DNA of 57,344 nucleotides from Granulicella sp. (lineage in GTDB: Bacteria; Acidobacteriota; Terriglobia; Terriglobales; Acidobacteriaceae). The stretch spans positions 41,549 through 98,892 of the forward strand of contig PKWK01000009.1 of the NCBI GenBank assembly GCA_003133205.1, written 5' to 3'. The notes beneath the pieces are model-generated. The model was given only the letters and a program-made list of their open reading frames with translations. It ran no database searches and was not told the DNA's origin. Shown here piece after piece: positions 50,576 through 57,344 of this stretch. Both the position numbers and the translations under genes were made by a program. Every line of letters begins with the position of its first letter. The first letter of the stretch is position 1.

Positions 50576-53500
50576 ATGCGTCCACTTGCCTCGCTGATTT
50601 GCCTTGTTCTTTTGTCTGCGGTAGAGTTCTTTCATCCGGCTGGATCGGGTGCTCAGTCCTACCTGCAGGAGACTGGAAGTCCCGCCTTCGCGGTCAATAT
50701 ACCCGTTCCAAACGGCTACATCAACATCGCCAATGGCAACCTTCATCTCGAGTTTTCGCTCTCGACATTGAAGCAGCGTGGACAATTGTCGCTGAATGAA
50801 AGGCTGGTTTATGACAGCCGCATCTGGAAGATCATCCAGTACAACCACAATTACTGGTGGCCGTTGAACATCCCAAACTCTGCTGCGGGCTGGAGGTTTG
50901 TGAAGGGGAATGAGGCCGGAACGTTCGTCTATAACTACGTGTCTTCAAACTCTAATGACTGCGGAGACGGTAACTATTCGAACTATTACTCGTCTTCGAT
51001 GACATGGACCGATCCGAGCGGCACTGCCCATCTTTTTGACGCTCTTTACAATCAGTCCTACGAGTGCGACGGCTCATCAGGCCAATCTTTATCCGGAGGC
51101 TATGCCACAGATGCAAGTGGGTACCAGGTAGCCGACGATGGCAATGGCAACCCGGTCGTAAAGGATGGGGCCGGCACCGAGGTTTACCCTCAGGTCATTG
51201 ACCGCTTCGGGAACTACTACTCGCCCGACGGTGGTGCGGACCTCGTAGACGATCTGGGGCGAACTCCGGTCATTACTACCCAGACCGGCAACCAGACCTT
51301 CTACGATGTGCTCGCACCCAATGGCCCCATCTCGAACAACGGAACCCGTGTCCGGTACACAGTAACGATGGAACAATTGGCCCTGAACACCGGGTTTGGG
51401 CAGCAAGCAGTGGTGGAGTACCAGAACAACGGCAATCCTCCGGGAAGCAATCACCCGAACATATCGGCCATTCAGAGCATTCAACTGCCCGACGGATCCT
51501 CTTACCAGTTTAACTACGACTCGTACGGTGCCATTCAGTCGGTGACCTTGCCAACCGGCGGTTTAGTCAGTTACGGCTGGACGAACTTCCAGGACTCATA
51601 CCAGAACGTGAATCATTGGGTCGGAACGGAGACCATAGCCGGGGGTACGACCAACTTCACTCCGGCAGTGATCAGCAACTGCTCAAGCGGTGGGACAGGC
51701 TGCCAGGAAAATGTAACAATGCAGCGGCCGAGCGGAGATCAGACAGTCTATACATTGACGCTTCACAATGGTGCGTGGGACACTGCGACCACGGTCTATG
51801 CGGGTCCAGCATCGTCCGGTCAGGCGAAGCAGACCGATCAAACGACCTACGACTTTGCAACATTGTGCACCTACACTATGGTGTGCGGGGGTGCTCAGTA
51901 CATCACAAAGTCCAACGAAGTCACGACCCTTCCAGATGCGAATCTGGCGACGCAGGTGCAGACGTTTTATACAAACCCGCGATTGGGACAAATCACCTCG
52001 GTAGGTCAATGGGACTATTATCCTACCGGCTCCAATCCATCCTCCATTCCGACCCGGCAGACGAACTATCAGTATTCCGGCCTCGATTTGAGCTCCGAGA
52101 TACATCTTGACGTCTCCGGCAACCCAGCGTCAGCTACCACCTATACCTACACTCCCACGGCGACTGCTACTTCCGGCATTGTGGGCCATGGCACGGCAAA
52201 CGCGGGCGGCCCTTATCTTACCTCGGTAACAGCCAGCAATAACGCTCCCGCAGGATTGGTTACCAGTTCATACACCTATGAGGACACTGGCGCTCTCCTC
52301 ACGGCGCAGGACGCAAACAGTAATCCCGTGACTACGTACAAATACGATCCGACGCATACGTTTATGATCGAGGTCGACAAGCCGAACACGGCCACGTGGG
52401 GGACAACGTATCAGCATGTGAGCAAGGTCTCCGTTGACTCTAATTCGGGAGCCATCCTGTCCTCCGATGATGAAAACAGTGTGGCCCAAGGGCAGGCGTA
52501 TCAGGTGCAGTATTCCTACGAGCCAGTGGGGGGCCGCCTGCAGAAGATCACGTACCCCAAAGCGATGCCGAATGATCCGACGGGGGGCAGTCAGACCTAC
52601 GCTTATCCTAGCTCGAACGAGGTCGACGTAACGATTGCCCAGACTGCAACGGTCAACGTCACGACAACACAGATCGTGGATGGATACGGAAGAGCAAGCC
52701 AGACGATCTCGGGCTCAATCAGCTCAACCCAGGGTTATGATTCAAGCGGACGGCCATATAGCATCACCAATCCGACAAACGGTGCGGGAGCCACCAACGG
52801 TACGACTTATATGTATTACGACGCTCTCAATCGTTTGAGCTCGGTACAAAATCCGGACGGCAGCACGCGGACTATGCAGGTAACCGGGAATGCTGCACTC
52901 GCAACGGATGAATCAGGACACCAAGGCAAACAGGTGTTCAATGCGTTCGGCGAACTCACATCCGTCTTCGAATCAGACCCCAACGATGGTGCCTTGGGGC
53001 TTGAAACCGACTACCAGCGTGATGGATTGGGGAATGTAATCTGCGTTGAGCAGCATGGAAACACTGCCGGCACCGGATGTACCGCCAGCCCCTCTTCAGA
53101 CGCAACAAGCGCATGGCGGGTGCGCCGTTTCTTCTATAATTCGCTCTCTCAGTTGAAGGCCGCCGGCATTCCGGAACATACGTTTCTCCCATCTGCTCCC
53201 GCAAACCATAATTGTGGTATCGGCACGGGCGGAAACCAGTGGACGGATTGCTATTACTATGATCTCAATGGCAACCAGACGAGTAGCGTCGATAATCGTG
53301 GCGTGACTCGTGCTTTTACCTACGACGCTCTCAATCGACCACTTATAAAGACCTCTCCCAATGGGACAACCCAGGACTTAGCGTACGATGCAACCACGAA
53401 TGGCGTGGGCTACCTCGCATTTGGATCCAACGATGTCAACGCTGCGGCAGGCTACGGATACGATACTTTGGGCAGGCTTATCTCAGAATCAAGTTGCAGA

Positions 53501-55846
53501 CCAAGCAACTGTTTTGGGACTGGCTATGTCGCGATGACGGCAGCCTACGACCTGACGGGAAACAGAATCTCGATCACTTATCCGGATGGTCGAGTCGTCG
53601 CGAGCTCCTACGATATGTTGAACCGGCTGTCTACGGTTAATTACCAGCAATGGGGTGCAACGATCATTGGCTCAACATACTGGACGGCGGCTTCGTACGC
53701 TCCACCTGGACTACTGCAAACTGCGAATTATGGGAACGGGGTCCAGATGCAAGCCGGCTTCAACAGTCGCCTGTCTCTGACCTCGCTGAGCTACCAGTCC
53801 ACCAGTCCTACGCCGCCACAGACCCTCTTCAGCAAGAACTATCAATGGGATCAGAATGCCACCAATCTATTGGGCGAAATAGATCAAATCACCACCAAGC
53901 AAAGGCAGTTCGGGTATGACAATCTGAATCGACTCGTCTCGGCAGAGGACGTCGCGGTGACTGCCGCCGCAGCCACGGGTACGGTTGAGATCACCGGTTT
54001 TGAAGGGTTTCAGCAAGTATGCGATGGCGGCGGCGGTCTTAACACACAGGCTGTTCGCTCGCAGACAATGGCGCAGCCGCAGATGCCCATCGGCGGATGC
54101 ACAAACGTCTACGATACCGGATCGATCTATATCACGGTTGGTGGATACACGGTATCTGCTCCGTATCACAGATTCAGCACATCCATTGCCTTGGCCAATG
54201 CCCTAAATGCTCTTCTCAATGCCGGCGGCTCCCCCGTTGCTGCGACCGTAAGCGGTTCAACAATCACATTGACTGCGAAGACAGCAGGGCTGTCAGGTGA
54301 CTACCCTCTTTCGTATTCGACCGACGGAGACTTCGACGCAACCTTTTCTGGAAGCACCATGATGGGAGGCCAATCAGCGCAACCTATACCAGGAGGGCTG
54401 AATGATCAGTACGCTCTCGACGCCTGGGGCAATCTTAGCCAGATGGGAGGAACGAGCGGCGGCTTTAGCCAGCCGATCAATCAACAAAATCAGGTATCGA
54501 CCTTCTCCTACGACGCCGCCGGCCGGCTCCTGAACGACTATGTGACGAGTTATAGCTACGACGACGATGGCATGCTGCTCACCAGCAGCGACGGTACCTC
54601 CTATGCCTATGACGCGTTGGGCTTCAGGGCACAAGACTCCCAGGGCGGCGTCTCGAAGGAGTATTACTACTTCGGAGGGCAGCTCGTCGCCACCCTAAAT
54701 CCCGCGACAGCCGCATGGACGGACATGATCTATGCCGGTGACCAGAAGATTGCCGTGGTGGCCGGAAATCAGACCGCGCCGCCCGTTTACCTTCTCCCGG
54801 ACCATCTTGGATCCGAGGCCGCCTCGGTCGACAGCAACGGAAACCTGCTTGCCAGTCTGGACTACACCCCCTTTGGGCAGGTGATCTCAGGCTCCAGCAC
54901 GGACACATCGATTTTCACAGGACTCGAGCGCGACCAGTCCGGCCTCGATCATGCGACCTTCCGGCAATACTCCTCGAATACAGGGCGCTGGACAGTCCCC
55001 GATCCTAACGATGGAAGCTATCAGCAAAGCGATCCTCAGAGTCTAAACCGATACGTCTACTCAAGAAACAATCCCTTAGCTTTCACAGACCCAACAGGAT
55101 TACAGCAGGGAACTAATGGTGATCCTCCTATTTCAGGAGGAGGCGGAGACTGCCCGCTATGTGATGATTTTATAAACTTTGTTATTAATGGCATCGGCGA
55201 CCTGATAGGTCAAGCGCCCCAATTCACCGGAAACGCCCCGCAGCAAGCCCAAGGGAAATCTCTGCGGAGACAGATCACAAATAGAAATCCGAATGCTCCC
55301 GATAATCCCAACGATTCCATGGGCAGAGGATCGTCAGGAGGAGTATCGTCAGGATATTTTGGCGGAATCTTCTATATTAATGGAGATCCAAGTCATGCCC
55401 CAAACAAAGCTTGCAGCTCTCAACCTTCGACCGGTTTCTACACAAACAAGCAGTTTCAAGCCGACGCTGGTATTCTGAGCAACGAGTTGGGTGTACCCGC
55501 CAATTTGGTCATGACGGTGGCCGGAGCCGAGAGTACCTATGGAACATCACGATTCGCGACCCAAGGCAACAACTATTTCGGTATGCATGCTGGTGCCACT
55601 GGGTCGGTAGGACCGTTCGCAGGCAATCCCATCATGGCAGCGTTTCCGTCTGGTGATGGGTTCCTATTGTCCGGTCAGAGTTTTGTACATGCTGTAAGGC
55701 CCCTATTGTCCGGACTGAAGAATCCTGCTGATCCTACTCAGTTCTTTACCGCGATCCATGCGAAGTTCGGCGTTACAACGCCGAACTACGTACGCACAAT
55801 GGTTGGAAACGCAGGTATGGCAACCATTCGAATGCAGTGCCCATAA
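50576..55846 (+). CDS. Rhs repeat protein with Sec signal and glucosaminidase-like C-terminal effector
   Basis: The 1756-residue protein begins with a signal peptide (LASLICLVLLSAVEFFHPAG, cleavage near residue 27). From about residue 200 to 1510 it carries Rhs/YD repeats (for example YDALNRLSSVQNPDGSTR, YDLNGNQTSSVDNRGVTR, YDTLGRLISESS). These end in the hyper-conserved core block NRYVYSRNNPLAFTDPTGL near residue 1490-1510. After a Gly/Pro-rich linker, residues about 1620-1756 form a glucosaminidase-type domain (NLVMTVAGAESTYGTSRF, then QGNNYFGMHAG), with the Glu of AGAEST as likely catalytic acid. A non-YD insert (about 1140-1270, EITGFEGFQQVCDGGGG...) interrupts the repeats. Rhs shells enclose and release toxins; this tip should cut peptidoglycan. 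Confidence 0.85.
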   Translation: MRPLASLICLVLLSAVEFFHPAGSGAQSYLQETGSPAFAVNIPVPNGYINIANGNLHLEFSLSTLKQRGQLSLNERLVYDSRIWKIIQYNHNYWWPLNIPNSAAGWRFVKGNEAGTFVYNYVSSNSNDCGDGNYSNYYSSSMTWTDPSGTAHLFDALYNQSYECDGSSGQSLSGGYATDASGYQVADDGNGNPVVKDGAGTEVYPQVIDRFGNYYSPDGGADLVDDLGRTPVITTQTGNQTFYDVLAPNGPISNNGTRVRYTVTMEQLALNTGFGQQAVVEYQNNGNPPGSNHPNISAIQSIQLPDGSSYQFNYDSYGAIQSVTLPTGGLVSYGWTNFQDSYQNVNHWVGTETIAGGTTNFTPAVISNCSSGGTGCQENVTMQRPSGDQTVYTLTLHNGAWDTATTVYAGPASSGQAKQTDQTTYDFATLCTYTMVCGGAQYITKSNEVTTLPDANLATQVQTFYTNPRLGQITSVGQWDYYPTGSNPSSIPTRQTNYQYSGLDLSSEIHLDVSGNPASATTYTYTPTATATSGIVGHGTANAGGPYLTSVTASNNAPAGLVTSSYTYEDTGALLTAQDANSNPVTTYKYDPTHTFMIEVDKPNTATWGTTYQHVSKVSVDSNSGAILSSDDENSVAQGQAYQVQYSYEPVGGRLQKITYPKAMPNDPTGGSQTYAYPSSNEVDVTIAQTATVNVTTTQIVDGYGRASQTISGSISSTQGYDSSGRPYSITNPTNGAGATNGTTYMYYDALNRLSSVQNPDGSTRTMQVTGNAALATDESGHQGKQVFNAFGELTSVFESDPNDGALGLETDYQRDGLGNVICVEQHGNTAGTGCTASPSSDATSAWRVRRFFYNSLSQLKAAGIPEHTFLPSAPANHNCGIGTGGNQWTDCYYYDLNGNQTSSVDNRGVTRAFTYDALNRPLIKTSPNGTTQDLAYDATTNGVGYLAFGSNDVNAAAGYGYDTLGRLISESSCRPSNCFGTGYVAMTAAYDLTGNRISITYPDGRVVASSYDMLNRLSTVNYQQWGATIIGSTYWTAASYAPPGLLQTANYGNGVQMQAGFNSRLSLTSLSYQSTSPTPPQTLFSKNYQWDQNATNLLGEIDQITTKQRQFGYDNLNRLVSAEDVAVTAAAATGTVEITGFEGFQQVCDGGGGLNTQAVRSQTMAQPQMPIGGCTNVYDTGSIYITVGGYTVSAPYHRFSTSIALANALNALLNAGGSPVAATVSGSTITLTAKTAGLSGDYPLSYSTDGDFDATFSGSTMMGGQSAQPIPGGLNDQYALDAWGNLSQMGGTSGGFSQPINQQNQVSTFSYDAAGRLLNDYVTSYSYDDDGMLLTSSDGTSYAYDALGFRAQDSQGGVSKEYYYFGGQLVATLNPATAAWTDMIYAGDQKIAVVAGNQTAPPVYLLPDHLGSEAASVDSNGNLLASLDYTPFGQVISGSSTDTSIFTGLERDQSGLDHATFRQYSSNTGRWTVPDPNDGSYQQSDPQSLNRYVYSRNNPLAFTDPTGLQQGTNGDPPISGGGGDCPLCDDFINFVINGIGDLIGQAPQFTGNAPQQAQGKSLRRQITNRNPNAPDNPNDSMGRGSSGGVSSGYFGGIFYINGDPSHAPNKACSSQPSTGFYTNKQFQADAGILSNELGVPANLVMTVAGAESTYGTSRFATQGNNYFGMHAGATGSVGPFAGNPIMAAFPSGDGFLLSGQSFVHAVRPLLSGLKNPADPTQFFTAIHAKFGVTTPNYVRTMVGNAGMATIRMQCP

Positions 55847-55855
55847 GGAGTAACC

Positions 55856-56269
55856 ATGAGAGGGACGTCGTGGCAAGTAATCATCGTACTGACGCTCATC
55901 TTCGTTTCATATCTTCACGGTCAGGCCAAGAACGCTGGGATCACAGAAAGCCAGGCTCATGAACTTGCTCGAATGACAATGTTACCGTCTGGCCGGAATT
56001 TGCCTGACATGCGATTCAATGAGGAAGATGCACTTAAACCGGGCCCTTTCTACTGGTTTTCAATAACGGCGAGAGTTCCGGATGATGAGAGTCCGCTCTT
56101 GGGTGCATTTGCAGTCAACAAATTGAGCGGGGATGTGTGGGACGTTGTCTCTTGCAAGAGACTTGTCAACAAGGATGTCCTTTCAGCTCAAGCACGTCTT
56201 CGACATGAAATGCATACGTCTGAGAGTGTCTCTACAAGTCATTCGCACATAGCGCCATGCGCACCATAG
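55856..56269 (+). CDS. Exported small protein, candidate immunity protein
   Basis: The 137-residue product has a signal peptide (WQVIIVLTLIFVSYLHGQA). The mature part contains AHELARMTMLPSGRNLPD and PFYWFSITARVPDDE, ending with VNKLSGDVWDVVSCKRLV. It starts 10 bases after the Rhs stop with AAGGAG in place. A peptidoglycan-cutting effector acts in the periplasm, so an exported neighbour fits an immunity role. I do not recognise its family. Confidence 0.6.
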   Translation: MRGTSWQVIIVLTLIFVSYLHGQAKNAGITESQAHELARMTMLPSGRNLPDMRFNEEDALKPGPFYWFSITARVPDDESPLLGAFAVNKLSGDVWDVVSCKRLVNKDVLSAQARLRHEMHTSESVSTSHSHIAPCAP

Positions 56270-56783
56270 ATTTTCGTCGAGTTAAACACGGGAGCTGCCC
56301 CAAGTAACTGCACACAACCGAACGTGATCGACTTCATTCATGCACATCAAGACGATGCGAGTAAATTACAAACGAAGTATGGGGTTCAGGCCGACTATTT
56401 TTTGGGTCTTTCCGGTTGGGAAAGTCAATGGGGAGCGAATGGTTTCGCACAAAACGGAAACAACTTCTTCTCCCTACATGGAGGATCGACTGCCCCGTTT
56501 GCGAGCGGGCCTGCAATGAAAGCCGGAAGAGCAGATGAATGCGGGCGGAAACAACATCGCATACCCAAGCGTTCAAGCGTCCTCGCAAGCATGGACAGCT
56601 AATTGGGGCTCCTATTTAGCCGGTTCGCCCCAGAATCCCGGTCCGCCCCAGACCATTCAAGCGTATGCCGCCGCGCTGAACAGCAACCCGAATCACATGT
56701 ACAACAGTAATCCGGCCTATCCAGGCCAACTCGCTGCTCGATACAAGCAGCTAGTACCGTGGCCGCTTGAATGCGTAGTTTAG
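56270..56783 (+). pseudogene. Orphan Rhs-tip glucosaminidase fragment, frameshifted and IS-disrupted
   Basis: The frame after the immunity stop reads NTGAAPSNCTQPNVIDFIHA, then YGVQADYFLGLSGWESQWG and NGNNFFSLHGGSTAPFASGP, paralogous to the Rhs tip. It then shifts frame at about 56520-56545 to NAGGNNIAYPSVQASSQAWT and AYAAALNSNPNHMYNSNPAY, and ends where the transposase DNA begins (about 56750). It has no proper start codon. Such orphan tips are stored behind Rhs genes as alternative toxins; this one is broken. Confidence 0.7.
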
Positions 56784-57266
56784 TTTTAGGCGTGCCAGCT
56801 TTCTTGTGAACTTCCACTTGATGGTGATCTTGTGGCGGTTGGCGCTGCGATTCCAGGCTTTGGCTTGGCGGCGCAGTGTTGCGATATCCGCGATTCTGCG
56901 TTTTCCGAGGCACTGGCGGCTGAAGAGGCCAATCTCAATCTCGGCCTGGTTCTGCCAGCTTCCATGCTTGGGGGTGTAGTGGACGGTAAAGCGCTCCCAC
57001 AACCATCCGCCGTCCGTTTCGCCGAAGCGGTCCACCAACGCCTTGCGGGTATGGGTGCTCAAGTTATCCATGACCAGATGAATGGTGTGGGCAGCGGGAT
57101 AGTGCTCGGCGATGCCCAACAGAAAATCGGCAAACTCGGGCGACGAGCGGGTGGGCGTCACTTTGGTGAAATGGACCCCTGCCTTGGGCTCGATGCCGCA
57201 AAAGACATTGGCCGTGCCGCAACGCTTGTACTCATAATCCCGTCGTGCGACCTGCCCGAGTTGCAT
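56751..57266 (-). pseudogene. IS630-family transposase, C-terminal part only
   Basis: The 171-residue frame begins MQLGQVARRDYEYKRCGTAN and contains IHLVMDNLSTHTRKAL (DDE region) and VHYTPKHGSWQNQAEIEIGL, then LGKRRIADIATLRRQ. This is the C-terminal catalytic half of IS630-type transposases. The normal 150 or so N-terminal residues (helix-turn-helix and first Asp) are missing. The DNA to its right (57267-57344) does not continue the gene. Its 3' end cuts the orphan tip. Confidence 0.8.
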
Positions 57267-57344
57267 GGGAATTGATTTTGTCTACTTGATCTGGCCCCTT
57301 TTGATGGTCTGAATTGGCCCCACCCTGGGTTTGTGTTTGGTCAT
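57267..57344. other. Unassigned DNA at the right edge
   Basis: It contains the phrases GATCTGGCCCCTTTTGATGG and GAATTGGCCCCACCCTGGG, spaced about 27 bases apart; the repeated TGGCCCC looks like the end of another insertion sequence. There is too little sequence to identify it. Confidence 0.3.

Noticed and set aside
1..57344. tRNA, rRNA, CRISPR array or replication iterons
   Set aside because: I looked for cloverleaf ends, conserved rRNA segments and regular direct repeats and saw none. The TACCAC boxes are dispersed at promoters, unlike clustered iterons.

Overview
This window looks like part of an accessory replicon (plasmid or large integrated element) of a soil bacterium, most likely an acidobacterium of the Terriglobia type. 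That placement is inferred from protein style: very large secreted Ig-like/FG-GAP proteins, an Rhs protein with a Sec signal next to a LolA-like protein, and a ParB-like protein with internal cysteine pairs. It was not confirmed by any database comparison. I saw no rRNA or tRNA genes, no CRISPR array and no core metabolic operons. About half the genes are small proteins of unknown function, many in tight minus-strand operons with 4-16 base overlaps.

Layout. (a) 1-2.8 kb: the start of an Ig-like secreted protein (runs off the left edge), a coiled-coil protein, a protein made of four ribbon-helix-helix-like units, and a zinc-ribbon membrane protein. (b) 2.9-9.1 kb: a 2064-residue secreted protein with FG-GAP, Ig-like, lectin-like and PA14 modules. 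(c) 9.4-18.3 kb: small unknowns, an AAA ATPase of the archaeal/STAND-like type, an ATP-dependent DNA ligase, an XRE regulator, a histone-H1-like protein, an LRV/HEAT repeat protein and a secreted protein. (d) 18.3-26.5 kb: two long minus-strand operons. One has a zinc-finger protein and an HNH nuclease; the other is led by a DinG/XPD-like iron-sulphur helicase. (e) 26.6-41 kb: a DnaC-like helicase loader and a KhpA-like KH protein on the plus strand. Facing them is a minus-strand module SbcD/YhaO-like, SbcC/YhaN-like, AddB-like, AddA-like, J-domain protein, small protein. (f) 41-47 kb: small membrane and cysteine-rich proteins, RNase HII, and a ParB-like gene whose 5' end looks frameshifted. 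(g) 47.2-49.1 kb: a class-C-like group II intron inserted just behind two tandem terminators. (h) 49.6-57.3 kb: a LolA-like protein, an Rhs protein with a glucosaminidase-like C-terminal effector, a secreted immunity candidate, a broken orphan effector tip, and a truncated IS630-type transposase.

Two things stand out. First, a 15-base element (consensus AGTGGYASTGGTATA) occurs at least seven times. It almost always sits just upstream of, and points toward, a gene (Ig-like proteins, dinG, rnhB, a secreted protein). It has tandem ACCAC half-sites, and the four-unit RHH protein in the window is a natural candidate to bind it. Second, the SbcCD-like plus AddAB-like plus J-domain cluster looks like a self-contained DNA-end-processing operon that could serve plasmid maintenance, repair or defence.
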